Both the position numbers and the translations under genes were made by a program. DNA of 64,000 bases from Polynucleobacter hallstattensis (GTDB taxonomy: Bacteria > Pseudomonadota > Gammaproteobacteria > Burkholderiales > Burkholderiaceae): the NCBI RefSeq assembly GCF_018881835.1, contig NZ_JACVPO010000002.1, forward strand, positions 186,001-250,000, written 5' to 3'. Under the pieces are notes generated by a model that saw nothing but the letters and a program-made list of their open reading frames with translations, was not told where the DNA came from and did not search any database. Of this stretch, positions 35,701-47,255 are shown piece after piece (within the stretch, counting starts at the first letter, position 1; every line of letters begins with the position of its first letter).

Positions 35701-36267
35701 CTAGATCCCTATTTTTAATGAAGGTGTAATAGTGGGTGTAATTTTAGGCATTGCATCACCCAATCGCTTTGCCCAGTCAGCTGGCAACCAACCTTTAATC
35801 AAACCAGTCGCCATATCGATGGCCGGTCGAGTAATTGCCTTTTGCCAAGCGACGGTTTGAGGAATAGGAGTCAAGGCCGCTAATGTTGCCATCACAACTA
35901 CAACTACACCGCCACGCGCTAAGCCAAAAACAAGGCCGAAAAACCGATCTGTCATGCTCAATCCAGCAGACAAAATAATCTTTTGGATCACATTACCGAT
36001 CAAACCACAGACTATCAAGGTAAGAATAAATAGAATCAGAAAGCTCACACCTAGACTCAATAGCTCATCCATATGAAAAGTAGATAACCATTCAACAGAA
36101 AGGTAGTTTGTATAGTGATAAGCAACCCAAGCCGCTATAAACCAAGAGGCTAGTGCTAGCACCTCTTTAAAAAGACCTCTAGAAATCCCCACCAAAGCAG
36201 AAACCAATAACACTACCAGGGTGAAGTAATCCACTGTGGTTAACTTCAGGGCGGACAAATATTCCAT
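35701..36267 (-). CDS. cvpA: CvpA family membrane protein
   Basis: A 188-residue inner-membrane protein with four predicted helices, starting about residue 15. Family pieces are YFTLVVLLVSALVGISRGLFKEVLALASW (parts: GISRGLFKEV) and DRFFGLVFGLARGGVVV. CvpA is required for colicin V export in E. coli and supports envelope stability; its exact job is unclear. It overlaps the SPOR-protein gene by one base and precedes purF by four. Confidence 0.93.
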   Translation of the reverse strand: MEYLSALKLTTVDYFTLVVLLVSALVGISRGLFKEVLALASWFIAAWVAYHYTNYLSVEWLSTFHMDELLSLGVSFLILFILTLIVCGLIGNVIQKIILSAGLSMTDRFFGLVFGLARGGVVVVVMATLAALTPIPQTVAWQKAITRPAIDMATGLIKGWLPADWAKRLGDAMPKITPTITPSLKIGI

Positions 36268-37034
36268 TAAGGGGCTTCCACCTCAACTAGCCTTGGAGAC
36301 AATCCCATAGCTTTGAGTTTTTTCTCAGCAACTTCAGCTGCGTCCTGATCGGTAAAAGGGCCCGCTCTTAATAAAAAAAGTTTTACACCGTCAGCGCCGG
36401 TTTTATTTGAAACGTAATTAGGAATCTTTTGATCTTTCATCTTAACTATCCAGCCCTTAGCTCGCTCTTCAGATGCAAAAGCACCAACCTGAATAACATA
36501 TTTACCAGGCCCCGCTTTTTTTGGAAGTTCTTCAGTTTTTGATTTGGTGATTGCCTCTGGCGCGACGATGACTTCTTCACCAGCAGCTAAGCCACTAATA
36601 GAATTTGTTTTGCTTACCGTAGGGGATGATTTCGCTACAACTTCTTTGGATGGAGTGGGTGCTTTTTCTTTCGCCGCTGTTTCAACAACAGCAACCGATT
36701 TTACCTTCTCATCATTTACGGGTATCACAGCGCTAGGGACAGGCAGACTAGTCACAATATTCACAGCAATATCGTTATTTACAGACTTGGGCTTGTTATC
36801 CAAAATACGAGGAAGACCAACTACTGCAATTAACACTAGGACAGCCGCACCAATCAGACGATGACGTGCGCGTTGCTGATCAGGATCTTCTGTAAATGCT
36901 AGCTCTTCGTTTTCTTGAGCACGCTGAAAACTGCGGGGGGCTAATTTATTGACTGTACGACGACCCCTCACAGAAGCCCGATCAAGGTCTTCAGTCTCAG
37001 AGTTTCGCTTAAAAAGCTGCGGTAAACGAATCAT
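36267..37034 (-). CDS. SPOR domain protein (DedD-like)
   Basis: A 255-residue bitopic membrane protein: a cytoplasmic N-terminus rich in charged residues, one membrane helix (about 61-77, RLIGAAVLVLIAVVGL), a long Ala/Lys/Pro linker and a C-terminal SPOR domain (about 176-253) beginning GKYVIQVGAFASEERA. SPOR domains bind denuded glycans at the septum, so a role in division is likely. Position between folC and cvpA is that of dedD in many proteobacteria. Confidence 0.9.
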   Translation of the reverse strand: MIRLPQLFKRNSETEDLDRASVRGRRTVNKLAPRSFQRAQENEELAFTEDPDQQRARHRLIGAAVLVLIAVVGLPRILDNKPKSVNNDIAVNIVTSLPVPSAVIPVNDEKVKSVAVVETAAKEKAPTPSKEVVAKSSPTVSKTNSISGLAAGEEVIVAPEAITKSKTEELPKKAGPGKYVIQVGAFASEERAKGWIVKMKDQKIPNYVSNKTGADGVKLFLLRAGPFTDQDAAEVAEKKLKAMGLSPRLVEVEAP

Positions 37035-37037
37035 GGA

Positions 37038-38363
37038 TCAATGGGCCTGGTTATTTCGATATGCCATTACTCCGGCAACGGTATAGAAGGATCCGAAGAT
37101 AACAATTCTATCACCCTCACCGGCCTTAGAAAGCGCTTTTTGATACGCTGTAGCAGGATCTGGGAAGCACTCAATGCCACCATCTTCGCCGTTTTTGACG
37201 GACACGCCCAGATCCACCAGCTTCTCAGATAGTGCCGCCGCACTAGCGGCGCGTGGAGTTGGTAAATCAGTGCAAAACCAGAAGTCCACACTATTTAACA
37301 GTGGCTTAATAACCCCAGCAATGTCCTTATCCGCCATTGCGCCAAAAATGGCATAGGTGTAGGGGTGGTAGCCCATCTTATCCAAGCCTTGGCCTAAGGT
37401 CGCTGCTGCATGGGGATTGTGGGCAACATCTAAAACGATCGTTGGCTGGCCTGGCAACACCTGAAAACGACCTGGTAACTCCACCATAGCAAAGCCATTG
37501 CGAATATCCTGTGCACTAACTGGCAGTCGCTGATGCAAAGCCATCAATGCAGCAATTACAGCGGATGCATTCAGAATCTGATTGGCGCCTCGTAATGCGG
37601 GGTAGCCTAGACCGCTAAAGCGTTTTTGACGCCCTGCCCAACCCCACTGCTGCTTATCACCCTGAAAGTTATAGTCACGGCCCTGAAGCCATAAGTCACA
37701 ACCGAGTTTTTCAGCGTGATCAATCAAAGTTTGTGGGGGCACGGGATCACCACAGACTGCAATACCGCCAGCTCGGAAAATGCCCGCTTTTTCAAAACCA
37801 ATTGCCTCACGTGTACCACCCAAAAAATCGGCATGGTCTATATCAATACTCGTGACAATCGCACAATCTGCATCAACAATATTGACCGCATCCAAACGGC
37901 CACCCATACCAACTTCAAGCACTACTGCATCTAATAGAGCCTTTGAAAATAAATGCATGATCGCCAAGGTGGTGAACTCAAAATACGTTAAGGTTGGCGC
38001 ATCCACTAAGCTAACGCGAGCTTTTTCAACAGCTGCAAAATGCTCTAGCAAAAGATCATCTTTTACCTCATCACCGTTAATGCGAGCACGCTCGTTAAAG
38101 ACGAGTAAATGTGGAGACATATGGCAACCAACCTTGTAGCCAGACGCTAGCAAAATACTCTCAAGATAGGCGCAAGTAGAGCCCTTGCCATTGGTGCCGG
38201 CCACGGTAATAACAGGGCAATCAAAGTGCAGGCCTAGCGCGTCTTTAACACGATTAATTCGAGCAAGACCCATATCGATACCAACAGGATGGGCTGTTTC
38301 GAGGTGACTAAGCCAAGCCGTTAAGCTAGAAAACAGGATGGGAGTTTGGAGGGCTAGATTCAA
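37038..38363 (-). CDS. folC: bifunctional dihydrofolate/folylpolyglutamate synthase
   Basis: Adds glutamate to dihydropteroate and to folates. The 441-residue Mur-ligase-like enzyme has the P-loop VAGTNGKGST (54-63), SPHLLVFNERARING, and the C-terminal HNPHAAATL segment. It sits between accD and the SPOR gene with 3- to 5-base gaps, the classic accD-folC-dedD-cvpA-purF order. Confidence 0.95.
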   Translation of the reverse strand: MNLALQTPILFSSLTAWLSHLETAHPVGIDMGLARINRVKDALGLHFDCPVITVAGTNGKGSTCAYLESILLASGYKVGCHMSPHLLVFNERARINGDEVKDDLLLEHFAAVEKARVSLVDAPTLTYFEFTTLAIMHLFSKALLDAVVLEVGMGGRLDAVNIVDADCAIVTSIDIDHADFLGGTREAIGFEKAGIFRAGGIAVCGDPVPPQTLIDHAEKLGCDLWLQGRDYNFQGDKQQWGWAGRQKRFSGLGYPALRGANQILNASAVIAALMALHQRLPVSAQDIRNGFAMVELPGRFQVLPGQPTIVLDVAHNPHAAATLGQGLDKMGYHPYTYAIFGAMADKDIAGVIKPLLNSVDFWFCTDLPTPRAASAAALSEKLVDLGVSVKNGEDGGIECFPDPATAYQKALSKAGEGDRIVIFGSFYTVAGVMAYRNNQAH

Positions 38364-38368
38364 GCGCT

Positions 38369-39256
38369 TTATACAGCTGCGCTACCCGCAATCGCAGGCT
38401 CAGGGAGTTGCTGTAGCAAGGCCAACAAACGGGCAATCTCACCTCGCATCTGCCGACGATCAACGATCATATCGATACCGCCTTTTTGCATCAAAAACTC
38501 AGAGCGCTGAAAACCTTCTGGTAATTTTTCACGCACGGTTTGCTCGATCACGCGCGGACCAGCAAAGCCAATTAAAGCCTTTGGTTCGGCCATCACCACA
38601 TCGCCCATAAACGCAAAGCTGGCAGAAATCCCACCCATGGTTGGGTCTGTTAAGACGCTGATGTAGGGCAAACCTTTTTTAGAGAGCAGCGTTAGCATCG
38701 AGTTAGTCTTCGCCATCTGAAAAAGAGAAAGCAAGCTTTCTTGCATACGCGCACCACCAGTGGCGGTCACGCAAATAAAAGCACACTTCTTAGCAATGGC
38801 TTCCTGTACGCCGCGAGCAAAACGCTCACCCACCACCGAACCCATTGAGCCACCCATGTATTGGAATTCAAAACAGGCCGCAACCACTGGAATACTTTCA
38901 ATCTTTCCACCAAGAACAATTAAGGCTTCGGTTTCGCCGGAGGCATCACTAGCTTCTTTTAGGCGATCGGGATACTTTTTGGAATCTTTAAATTTGAGTG
39001 GGTCGATTGGGTAAATATCGGCGCCAATCTCATAGCGGCCTTTTGGATCTAAAAGACTGTCGAGGCGTTGGCGGGCGCCAATGCGCATGTGATGACTACA
39101 TTTTGGACAAACCGATAAGTTTGCTTCGATATCAGTGCTGTAGAGTACAGTTTCACAGCTAGGGCACTTAACCCAAAGTCCTTCAGGAACAGACTTGCGA
39201 TTAGCAGGGTCTGTATGTTGAATTTGCGGGGGTAGTAATTTATCGATCCAGCTCAT
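38369..39256 (-). CDS. accD: acetyl-CoA carboxylase carboxyltransferase subunit beta
   Basis: Transfers carboxyl from biotin carrier to acetyl-CoA with AccA, the first step of fatty-acid synthesis. The 295-residue protein has the N-terminal zinc ribbon Cys31, Cys34, Cys50 and Cys53 and the crotonase-like core with GGARMQE and [12 protein letters not shown]. Length fits the family. It follows trpA by 22 bases; trpFBA-accD-folC linkage is conserved. Confidence 0.97.
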   Translation of the reverse strand: MSWIDKLLPPQIQHTDPANRKSVPEGLWVKCPSCETVLYSTDIEANLSVCPKCSHHMRIGARQRLDSLLDPKGRYEIGADIYPIDPLKFKDSKKYPDRLKEASDASGETEALIVLGGKIESIPVVAACFEFQYMGGSMGSVVGERFARGVQEAIAKKCAFICVTATGGARMQESLLSLFQMAKTNSMLTLLSKKGLPYISVLTDPTMGGISASFAFMGDVVMAEPKALIGFAGPRVIEQTVREKLPEGFQRSEFLMQKGGIDMIVDRRQMRGEIARLLALLQQLPEPAIAGSAAV

Positions 39257-39278
39257 CAGTATTTAACTATCCAGTGCA

Positions 39279-40076
39279 TTAACTATCTAAAGCGACGCGA
39301 ATTTCACGAATGAAGGTTTCGAGTGATTGTACCGCTTGGCCAGGGGCAGAATCCTCCAAAAGACGAATAATTCGACTACCAATCACCACCGCATCAGCGG
39401 TTTTTGATACCGCACGGGCACTTTCAGCGTCATTAATACCAAAACCGACTGCGATCGGAATTGACGTAGCCTCACGGATTTTAGGAATAATGCTGGCCAC
39501 ATCCTGAGTATTCAGATGAGATGCGCCAGTTACTCCGCGCATAGAGACATAGTAGATATAACCAGAAGCTATTTTAGCTGCGTCCTTTATACGCTCTGGT
39601 GATGAAGTGGGAGCCAATAGAAAAATAGGATCAACCCCCGCTGCCCGCATTTGCTTAGCAAAATCTTCACACTCCTCTGGAGGATAGTCCACGATCAAGA
39701 CACCATCAACGCCGGCAGCTTTGGCTTCCGTTGCAAAGCGCTCGGCTCCCATCTGTTCGACTGGATTGGCGTAGCCCATTAAAACAACTGGTGTAGCGGT
39801 ATCGGCTTTACGAAACTCTTTCACCATTTCTAGGCAAGCACGAAGAGTGACGCCTTTTGTAAGCGCTCTTTCAGACGAGCGTTGAATAACAGGACCATCA
39901 GCCATCGGATCAGAAAATGGCACCCCAAGCTCAATGACGTTAGCGCCACCACGAACTAGTGCATGCATTAATTCAACAGTGAGTTTTGGATCGGGATCGC
40001 CAGCAGTAATAAAGGGGATCAGACCTTTTTTTCCGCTAGCTTTCAATTCATTAAAGAGTGCAGTAATTTTTGACAT
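39279..40076 (-). CDS. trpA: tryptophan synthase alpha subunit
   Basis: Cleaves indole-3-glycerol phosphate to indole, which is channelled to TrpB. The 265-residue TIM barrel has the catalytic pair Glu49 ([11 protein letters not shown]) and Asp60 (MADGPVIQ), plus the phosphate-binding AVGFGI near the end. It follows trpB by 47 bases in the trpF-trpB-trpA order. Confidence 0.97.
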   Translation of the reverse strand: MSKITALFNELKASGKKGLIPFITAGDPDPKLTVELMHALVRGGANVIELGVPFSDPMADGPVIQRSSERALTKGVTLRACLEMVKEFRKADTATPVVLMGYANPVEQMGAERFATEAKAAGVDGVLIVDYPPEECEDFAKQMRAAGVDPIFLLAPTSSPERIKDAAKIASGYIYYVSMRGVTGASHLNTQDVASIIPKIREATSIPIAVGFGINDAESARAVSKTADAVVIGSRIIRLLEDSAPGQAVQSLETFIREIRVALDS

Positions 40077-40123
40077 GGAAATTCGTATCTATTCTTGTAT
40101 GTGACCTAATGATGAACTATGGA

Positions 40124-41317
40124 TTAGCCCTCGGAACCAGTAGCTTGTGCAACGGTATGCATATCCTTATCACCTCGACCAGATAAGTTCACCAAGATCG
40201 TTTTATCTTTGGGGAGCGTGGGCGCTAATTTGCATGCATAGGCAATCGCATGAGCAGATTCTAGGGCAGGAATAATGCCTTCAATACGGCAGCAATCATG
40301 AAAAGCCTTCAATGCTTCTTCATCAGTTATTGCTACATAGTCAGCGCGGCCCGAGTCCTTTAACCACGCATGCTCAGGACCAACGCCAGGGTAATCCATG
40401 CCAGCAGAAACCGAATGTGTTTCTGATATCTGTCCATTTTCATCTTGCAAAAGATAGGTACGATTGCCGTGCAATACACCTGGCTTTCCAACGCAAAGGG
40501 CTGCTGAGTGAAGGCCACTATTGAGGCCATGGCCTGCAGCTTCAACGCCAATTAATTTTACTTCTGGGAAATCAATGTAGGGGTAAAAAATACCCATAGC
40601 GTTAGAACCGCCGCCAACGCAGGCCATGACATAGTCAGGCTGACGCCCAGTCATTACAGGCATTTGTATTTTGCACTCTTCCCCAATCACACTTTGAAAG
40701 TCTCGGACCATCATTGGGTAGGGATGGGGTCCAGCGACAGTGCCAATAATGTAGAAGGTATCTTCCACATTAGTAACCCAATCACGCATTGCTTCATTTA
40801 GGGCATCCTTCAGCGTCTTCGTTCCAGATTCAACAGGCACCACTTTTGCGCCAAGCAATTTCATACGAAACACATTTTGCGCTTGACGTGCTACGTCCAC
40901 AGAACCTTGGTACACAGTGCAATCTAAACCGAAACGAGCACAAATAGTTGCAGTAGCGACACCATGCTGCCCTGCTCCAGTCTCAGCAATGATACGAGGC
41001 TTGCCCATGCGCTTAGCCAGCATAGCTTGACCGATCACGTTGTTAATTTTGTGTGCGCCAGTGTGATTCAAATCTTCACGCTTAAGATAAATTTGAGCGC
41101 CGCCTAAAATCTCGCTCCAACGTTTAGCGTGATAGACCGGTGATGGGCGACCTACAAAATGCTTTAGCTCATAATGAAATTCTTCTAAGAATTCTGGATC
41201 GTATTGATATTTTGCATAAGCTGCCTTGAGCTCATCCAAAGCAAACATCAGCGTCTCAGAAACAAATACGCCACCGTAAGGACCGAAGTGTCCTCGTGCA
41301 TCTGGCTTATCGTACAT
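40124..41317 (-). CDS. trpB: tryptophan synthase beta subunit
   Basis: PLP enzyme joining indole and serine to tryptophan. The 397-residue protein carries Lys90 in HTGAHKINN, the E-T-G-A-G-Q-H substrate loop (ETGAGQHG) and the phosphate-binding [10 protein letters not shown]. It is TrpB1 type, expected to pair with TrpA just downstream. Start and length are standard ([16 protein letters not shown]-like: [15 protein letters not shown]). Confidence 0.97.
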   Translation of the reverse strand: MYDKPDARGHFGPYGGVFVSETLMFALDELKAAYAKYQYDPEFLEEFHYELKHFVGRPSPVYHAKRWSEILGGAQIYLKREDLNHTGAHKINNVIGQAMLAKRMGKPRIIAETGAGQHGVATATICARFGLDCTVYQGSVDVARQAQNVFRMKLLGAKVVPVESGTKTLKDALNEAMRDWVTNVEDTFYIIGTVAGPHPYPMMVRDFQSVIGEECKIQMPVMTGRQPDYVMACVGGGSNAMGIFYPYIDFPEVKLIGVEAAGHGLNSGLHSAALCVGKPGVLHGNRTYLLQDENGQISETHSVSAGMDYPGVGPEHAWLKDSGRADYVAITDEEALKAFHDCCRIEGIIPALESAHAIAYACKLAPTLPKDKTILVNLSGRGDKDMHTVAQATGSEG

Positions 41318-41348
41318 AAATACCTCTTTTATTAGTTACAGCAAATGA

Positions 41349-42023
41349 TTAGGTTGGCGTGCTTGCATCTGCTGCACGCACTGCCTCGATAAACTCTTTC
41401 ATCAAGGCGTGGTCTTTTACACCTTTGCTGATTTCTACGCCACTAGAGACGTCAACCGCGCAAGGATGTAGACGAGCAATAGCTTCGCCCACGTTGTGAA
41501 CGCTCAATCCACCACTCAAAACGACCCGAGGCGCGTTTGCGCTTATCCATGCTTGTGGAATTCCTGACCAATCAAAAGGACTGCCTCCTCCTCCATAGCC
41601 CTCAACGAGCGCATCGAGCAAAAGAGCATTTGCTTGCCTATATTGTAGGGAAAAATCATCAAACGCGAAGCCTGCCCCAACACGTGCAGCCTTCATCCAG
41701 GGCTGACCTGCAGCTAAGCGTTGGCATTCCTCAGGTGACTCATCCCCATGAAACTGCCACAAAGTAATAGGGGCAGCGGCCCTAATAGCCTCAAATTCAG
41801 CATCGGTAGCGTTTACCACCAATCCCACAGCATCAACCCCTGCTGGAAGCCTAGAAATCAATGCGGCAGCTATATTGGGAGTAACGGCCCTAGGACTTGG
41901 GGGGTAAAACACGAATCCGAGGGCATCTACACCAGAGGCTGTAGCAGCGTCGACGTCACTCGGCGTCTTGAGGCCGCAAATTTTGACCCTAGTTCGGTCT
42001 GGAGAGTTTGTTATTAAGCCCAT
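41349..42023 (-). CDS. trpF: phosphoribosylanthranilate isomerase
   Basis: Isomerises phosphoribosylanthranilate in tryptophan synthesis. The 224-residue TIM barrel shows VKICGLKTP with the catalytic Cys16, GFVFYPPSPRAV, LLDALVEGYGGGG and the DVSSGVE ending loop. ATG 42023 is chosen; the frame is open to 42140, but that would overlap truA by 77 bases and add residues foreign to the family. Confidence 0.95.
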   Translation of the reverse strand: MGLITNSPDRTRVKICGLKTPSDVDAATASGVDALGFVFYPPSPRAVTPNIAAALISRLPAGVDAVGLVVNATDAEFEAIRAAAPITLWQFHGDESPEECQRLAAGQPWMKAARVGAGFAFDDFSLQYRQANALLLDALVEGYGGGGSPFDWSGIPQAWISANAPRVVLSGGLSVHNVGEAIARLHPCAVDVSSGVEISKGVKDHALMKEFIEAVRAADASTPT

Positions 42024-42063
42024 ATGGGGAAATGATAAGGGTCTAGAGCTCTTAAAGACACAT

Positions 42064-42894
42064 TTAAACGAAAATCGCCTTAGGTAACCAAGAATTTGAA
42101 AGCCATGGTTTAGGGATATTAAATTCTTCCGGATAGGCAATTTGCGCTAAATAGAGGCCTGCAGGTGAAAATGTGGGTGCTGCAACACTACGATTTTTTG
42201 CGGCCAAAATTTCGGCCATCCAATGAGCTGATTGTTTGCCTACGCCAATTTGGATGAAGCTCCCTACTAAGTTGCGAACCATGTGATGCAAGAAGGCATT
42301 GCCTGTGATCCTAAAATATAGCCAGGGCTCATTCGAGAAGATTTCAATGGAATAGATGGTCTTCACTGGAGTCTTGCTTTGACATTCTGAGGAACGAAAA
42401 GAGGTGAAATCATGCTCACCAATCAAGCATTTAGCAGCGGATCTCATTGCATTGATATCAAACCAGCGATCTGCTGGAAGCATCACATAACCAGCGCGAT
42501 CAGCAGCCATGGGAGAGCGGCAAGGCCCTGCATGCAATGCATAGATATAAGTACGCTCGTAAGCAGAATAGCGAGCACTAAATTCATCCGCAACTGGTTG
42601 CGCCCAATTAATCACAATCGACTCTGGTAGGAAGGCATTAACGCCCCTCACCCAAGACCAGTTATCTCGCTCAACCTCGACATCAAAGTGGACAACCTGA
42701 CCCAATGCATGAACGCCGGCATCTGTTCGACCGGCAGTAACTACGCGAATAGGGGGAGAGTTCTGGGCGTCATTACCAACAAATGAGATAATAGCCCTCT
42801 CTAATTCATCCTGAACAGTAGGCTGATTGACCTGTGTCTGCCAACCAGAAAAAGCACTGCCGTCATACTGAAGTCCTAGGGCAATGCGCATCAA
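42064..42894 (-). CDS. truA: tRNA pseudouridine(38-40) synthase
   Basis: Modifies uridines 38-40 of the tRNA anticodon stem. The 276-residue protein has the catalytic Asp58 in [11 protein letters not shown] and the [12 protein letters not shown] start motif, plus [13 protein letters not shown] near 210. It follows the fimV-like gene by three bases and precedes trpF, a conserved order in pseudomonads and betaproteobacteria. Confidence 0.97.
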   Translation of the reverse strand: MMRIALGLQYDGSAFSGWQTQVNQPTVQDELERAIISFVGNDAQNSPPIRVVTAGRTDAGVHALGQVVHFDVEVERDNWSWVRGVNAFLPESIVINWAQPVADEFSARYSAYERTYIYALHAGPCRSPMAADRAGYVMLPADRWFDINAMRSAAKCLIGEHDFTSFRSSECQSKTPVKTIYSIEIFSNEPWLYFRITGNAFLHHMVRNLVGSFIQIGVGKQSAHWMAEILAAKNRSVAAPTFSPAGLYLAQIAYPEEFNIPKPWLSNSWLPKAIFV

Positions 42895-42897
42895 AGT

Positions 42898-44271
42898 TTA
42901 GCTATTACTCTGCGGAAGCTCGGCTAATACACCTCGCGCTTCAACCACGATTTCAGGGTCGATTGATGCGCCAATACGCACGATCTCTTCAAGTGATTTC
43001 TTAGCGGCAGAAAAATCTTCAATGGTGATGTAGGCTCGGGCTAGATTTAATCTCACCCTCAGCTCATCTGGCGTCAGATCTGATGTGGAAGGCTTGGCAA
43101 CAGGCAAATCCAGATTAATGCTTCCGAACAATGCCTTAGCTTTATCGGAGATGCCCTCATGGTGAGTATGGTCACCAGCATAGTGATCAGTCGATGTAGA
43201 TTGCCCCTGCTCGTGCTCGACTGGGTAGTCACGAGCATGGATATGAGGTGAAGAATTTTTACGCGAATTGCTAATAAAGAACCAAATCAAAAGACCCGTA
43301 ACTAAAACAAAAGCCAATAAACCAAGAAAAACTGCCTTTACGTTAAACCCACTTTTTTCAGAATCCAGTACCTCTGAGGCACCTTGAGGTTCAGCTAATA
43401 ATTTTTTTAAATCTGAAATATTCTTCTCTAGCTCTTGCGCTCTAGCATTAGTTTGTTCGAGAATTTTTTCTTGTGCCACTATCTCTTCTGTAATGCGCTT
43501 AGTATCTGCATCCCGGTCTCCACTAGAGCCGATCTTTAAACGATTTGCAGAGTTAACAACATCATCAACCTTAACTTCTACGCTAGCCAAGTCACTCTTT
43601 TTCTCAGACCATTGCTGCGCCGCCGTGTCTACAAAATCCTTCGCAAGCTTAGAATCAATCGCTTGTACTGCGGCAGGGTCAGGAATCAAGAGCTCTGAGC
43701 CAGCACGCAAACGATTAATATTGCCGCCCGCAAAAGCATCCGGATTGGCTTGATATAAAGCCATCATTTTCTGATCGATCGAAAACTCTGGTGAAGCTGG
43801 ATCCATCTGTGAAGCAATCGAAGACAGGGTTTGTCCAGGCTCTACGATGAACTTCGGAATAGTCCCATTCAAAAATGTATATATTCTAGTAATCGAGCCT
43901 GTAGACCAATTTAAGGTGAGCAATAAATCTACAAAGATATCCTCAGAGATCGGTACAGCTTTTACCGTTTCTACCAAAACCATCAAGCGACCATCCTTTG
44001 ATCGGTACACCATCACTTGGGCATTGAAGTCCAAAATTTTAGGTGAAATACCGAGCCGCTCATATGCGCTTGCCGATGGTATTGATGCCGATAAAGTGCT
44101 TAAAAGAGCTTGCTCATCTGAAGATAATTCAATGGGCACCTCGATTCGAAGACTTTCGCCGGGATTAGATACTAAATTTGCCTTGCCCAATGACACGGCA
44201 AAAACACTAGTTGATAGTGCAATGCCAATAAAACTAGCAAAGATAAATTTCAGCATCTGAGTATTAGGCAT
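42898..44271 (-). CDS. fimV: FimV/HubP-like LysM membrane protein, short form
   Basis: A 457-residue polar-organiser-like protein. Order: signal-like hydrophobic start, periplasmic FimV N-domain (about 27-135), LysM peptidoglycan-binding segment (about 140-197, [12 protein letters not shown]), coiled coil (about 259-294), membrane helix (313-333), a His/Asp-rich linker (343-371) and a C-terminal TPR-like FimV motif (398-452) with [11 protein letters not shown]. It is about half the length of the Pseudomonas protein. It overlaps asd by eight bases; a second ATG at 44256 would avoid this. Confidence 0.88.
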   Translation of the reverse strand: MPNTQMLKFIFASFIGIALSTSVFAVSLGKANLVSNPGESLRIEVPIELSSDEQALLSTLSASIPSASAYERLGISPKILDFNAQVMVYRSKDGRLMVLVETVKAVPISEDIFVDLLLTLNWSTGSITRIYTFLNGTIPKFIVEPGQTLSSIASQMDPASPEFSIDQKMMALYQANPDAFAGGNINRLRAGSELLIPDPAAVQAIDSKLAKDFVDTAAQQWSEKKSDLASVEVKVDDVVNSANRLKIGSSGDRDADTKRITEEIVAQEKILEQTNARAQELEKNISDLKKLLAEPQGASEVLDSEKSGFNVKAVFLGLLAFVLVTGLLIWFFISNSRKNSSPHIHARDYPVEHEQGQSTSTDHYAGDHTHHEGISDKAKALFGSINLDLPVAKPSTSDLTPDELRVRLNLARAYITIEDFSAAKKSLEEIVRIGASIDPEIVVEARGVLAELPQSNS

Positions 44272-45427
44272 TGCTATCCAATAAAATTCTTAACATTCGA
44301 CGCAAGGGCTCGGCAGCTCCCCACAAAAGTTGATCGCCCACAGTAAAAGCACCAAGATATTCAGGACCCATGGCCATCTTATGCAATCGTCCGATAGGTA
44401 CCGTCAATGTGCCGCTAACAGCTGCTGGAGATAATTCACGCTCAGTAGTCTCGCGATCATTTGGGACCACCTTGACCCATTGATTGTCATTGGCCAATAT
44501 CGCCTCGATCTCTTTGAGCGGAATATCTTTTTTGAGTTTAACGGTGAGGCCTTGTGAGTGGCAGCGCATCGCACCAACACGGACACATAAACCATCAACG
44601 GGAATGCTGCCCGGGGTTCTAAACGCAGGTCGACCTAAGATCTTATTAAATTCGGCGCCGCCCTTCCACTCTTCTTTAGTTTGACCGTTCTCGACGGGGA
44701 CATCAATCCAAGGAATCAAACTTCCTGCTAAAGGAGTATTGCGGAAGTTTTTCTTTGGAAAATCTGGTGAACGTAATGTCTCAGTGATTTTTCGATCAAT
44801 ATCCAGTATCCAAGAAGAAGGGTCAGCCAATTCAGTAGCTACGCTGTCGCGCAATGAGCCCATTTGCAACAAGAGTTCGCGCATATTTTGGGCGCCGGCA
44901 CCTGAAGCTGCCTGGTAGGTCATGGCGCTAATCCACTCGACCATATCAGCCTTAACCAAACCACCCATAGCCATCATCATTAAACTGACTGTACAGTTAC
45001 TGCCAATCCAGTTTTTTCCACCAGCAGCTAATGCTTTATCAATCACTGGACGATTCACTGGATCTAAAATTAAGACCGCATCATCCTTCATGCGTAAAGC
45101 GCTAGCGGCATCAATCCAGTGACCCTGCCAACCAGCGGAACGTAGCTGAGGAAAAATTTCATTAGTGTAGTCACCACCCTGACAAGTCAGAATAATGTCG
45201 CAACGCATTAGTGCTTTGACATCATTTGCATCGAGCAAAGTATTTTCACTCTGAGTCACTTTTTGACCATTTAAGAGTGGCACTTCACCGCCAGCCTGAC
45301 TAGTGCTAAAAAATACGGGCTCAATCAGGTCAAAATCCTTTTCAGCCAACATTCTCTCCATGAGAACGCTACCAACCATACCCCGCCATCCAACTAAGCC
45401 GACTAAAGGTGTTTTTGTATTTGACAT
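44264..45427 (-). CDS. asd: aspartate-semialdehyde dehydrogenase
   Basis: Makes aspartate semialdehyde for lysine, threonine, methionine and diaminopimelate. From ATG 45427 it has 387 residues with the NADP loop [10 protein letters not shown], the catalytic Cys145 in GSNCTVSLM and the active-site His in RCHSQ. The frame is open to a TTG at 45436. It belongs to the Gram-negative Asd type and sits between leuB and fimV as in related genomes. Confidence 0.95.
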   Translation of the reverse strand: MSNTKTPLVGLVGWRGMVGSVLMERMLAEKDFDLIEPVFFSTSQAGGEVPLLNGQKVTQSENTLLDANDVKALMRCDIILTCQGGDYTNEIFPQLRSAGWQGHWIDAASALRMKDDAVLILDPVNRPVIDKALAAGGKNWIGSNCTVSLMMMAMGGLVKADMVEWISAMTYQAASGAGAQNMRELLLQMGSLRDSVATELADPSSWILDIDRKITETLRSPDFPKKNFRNTPLAGSLIPWIDVPVENGQTKEEWKGGAEFNKILGRPAFRTPGSIPVDGLCVRVGAMRCHSQGLTVKLKKDIPLKEIEAILANDNQWVKVVPNDRETTERELSPAAVSGTLTVPIGRLHKMAMGPEYLGAFTVGDQLLWGAAEPLRRMLRILLDSNA

Positions 45428-45479
45428 GATGAGCAACTATCTATTCAGTGTGATGAAATATTTTTAATATCAGTAATTC

Positions 45480-46553
45480 TTATTTTGTAAGAGCTGCAAC
45501 TACAGCGTCACCCATTTCAACAGTGGATACTTTTTTTGTACCCTCGGTAAAGATATCGGAGGTACGCAGCCCCTGAGATAAAACCTGCTGAACTGCTGCC
45601 TCAATACGATCGGCTTGAGCAGGCATACCTAAAGAGTAGCGCAGCATCATGGCAGCAGAAAGAATGGTTGCCAATGGATTAGCAATGCCCTTACCAGCGA
45701 TATCGGGTGCGGACCCATGACTTGGCTCATACAAGCCTTTATTGTTTTTATCCAATGAAGCGGATGGCAACATGCCAATTGAGCCAGTCAACATCGAAGC
45801 TTCATCTGAAAGAATATCGCCAAACAAGTTACCAGTCACCACCACATCAAATGCTTTGGGCGCTTTCACTAATTGCATAGCAGCGTTATCAACATACATA
45901 TGTGTTAACTCAACATCGGGATAATCTTTGCCAACACGAATCATGACATCACGCCACAACTGTGAAGTCTCTAAAACATTGGCCTTATCCACACTGCATA
46001 CCTTTTTGCCACGCTTACGGGCAGCTTCAAACGCTACACGGCCAATACGCTCTACTTCAGGCTCGCTGTAATGCATCATGTCGAAGCCTTCACGTGCGCC
46101 CTTAAACAAAGGTAATTCAGAAGTGCGAATACCACGTGGCTGACCAAAATAGATGTCGCCGTTCAGTTCGCGAATAATCAATATATCCAGGCCGCTAACA
46201 ATTTCAGGCTTCAAACTGGATGCAGCAGTAAGCTCGTCATAGCAAATAGCAGGCCTAAAATTAGCAAACAGCTCAAGATGCTTGCGCAAACCTAAGATGG
46301 CTTGCTCTGGACGGAGTTCACGAGCCAAGGCATCATATTTCCAGTCACCCACAGCACCAAACAAAATAGCATCTGCTTTTTTAGCAAGCTCTAGAGTCGC
46401 AGGCGGCAATGGATGCCCAGCGACATCATAAGCAGCACCGCCAACAGGTGCTATCTCCAAGTCAAATTTAGGGCCGAGCGCGTTTAGCACCTTAACGGCT
46501 TCAGCAACGATTTCCGGGCCGATGCCATCGCCCGGTAGGACTGCAATTTTCAT
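45480..46553 (-). CDS. leuB: 3-isopropylmalate dehydrogenase
   Basis: Oxidative decarboxylation of 3-isopropylmalate in leucine synthesis. The 357-residue protein begins [15 protein letters not shown] and shows the substrate loop [15 protein letters not shown], the Mg-binding [12 protein letters not shown] region and the NAD site [14 protein letters not shown]. It lies 24 bases after leuD. Between leuB and asd there is a 52-base gap without an evident terminator. Confidence 0.97.
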   Translation of the reverse strand: MKIAVLPGDGIGPEIVAEAVKVLNALGPKFDLEIAPVGGAAYDVAGHPLPPATLELAKKADAILFGAVGDWKYDALARELRPEQAILGLRKHLELFANFRPAICYDELTAASSLKPEIVSGLDILIIRELNGDIYFGQPRGIRTSELPLFKGAREGFDMMHYSEPEVERIGRVAFEAARKRGKKVCSVDKANVLETSQLWRDVMIRVGKDYPDVELTHMYVDNAAMQLVKAPKAFDVVVTGNLFGDILSDEASMLTGSIGMLPSASLDKNNKGLYEPSHGSAPDIAGKGIANPLATILSAAMMLRYSLGMPAQADRIEAAVQQVLSQGLRTSDIFTEGTKKVSTVEMGDAVVAALTK

Positions 46554-46577
46554 GAAAAGGCCTTTAACTCTGTAAAA

Positions 46578-47225
46578 CTACGGCAGTTGTGTAGCGAGCC
46601 AAGGCATCTTGAGAATGCGCTCAGCTTCGTAAGCCTTGATTTTATCTGCATGTTGCAGGGTTAAGCCAATATCGTCTAAGCCGTTCAGCAGGCAATGCTT
46701 TCTGAATGGCGCCACATCAAAGCTATAAGCAGTTCCATCAGGCAAGATGACCTGCTGGGCCTCTAGATCAATTGTGAGCTGATAACCACTAAAAGCCAGA
46801 GTTTCGTTAAATAAATGGTCTACCTGTAGCTCTGAGAGAGCAATCGGTAAAAGGCCATTTTTAAAGCAATTATTGTGAAAGATATCCGCAAAACTAGGGG
46901 CAATGACCGCTCTAAAGCCATACTGATCTAAAGCCCAAGGTGCGTGCTCACGGGAGCTGCCACAGCCAAAGTTCTTACGGGCCAGCAAAATTCCGGCATC
47001 TTTATACCGTGGCTGGTTTAAAACGAAATCTGGATTGATTGGGCGTGCGCTGCAATCTTGACCAGGCTCACCATGATCCAGATAACGCCATTCATCAAAC
47101 AAATTCTGGCCAAAACCTGTTTTCTTAATTGATTTTAAGAACTGCTTGGGAATGATGGCATCGGTATCCACATTTTCGCGATTAAGCGGGGCTACCAAGC
47201 CTTTGTATACCGTAAATTTTTCCAT
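46578..47225 (-). CDS. leuD: 3-isopropylmalate dehydratase small subunit
   Basis: Swivelling-domain subunit of isopropylmalate isomerase, paired with LeuC. The 215-residue protein shows [14 protein letters not shown] near the start and the conserved [14 protein letters not shown] loop. An entericidin-like gene lies between it and leuC; leuC-lipoprotein-leuD-leuB is an order I recall in betaproteobacteria. Confidence 0.97.
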   Translation of the reverse strand: MEKFTVYKGLVAPLNRENVDTDAIIPKQFLKSIKKTGFGQNLFDEWRYLDHGEPGQDCSARPINPDFVLNQPRYKDAGILLARKNFGCGSSREHAPWALDQYGFRAVIAPSFADIFHNNCFKNGLLPIALSELQVDHLFNETLAFSGYQLTIDLEAQQVILPDGTAYSFDVAPFRKHCLLNGLDDIGLTLQHADKIKAYEAERILKMPWLATQLP

Positions 47226-47255
47226 AGTGGTCTTTACTGAATATCGACTGTGCGC

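Noticed and set aside
41349-42140. Longer trpF start at 42140
   Set aside because: It would lie inside truA; the TrpF core begins just after ATG 42023.
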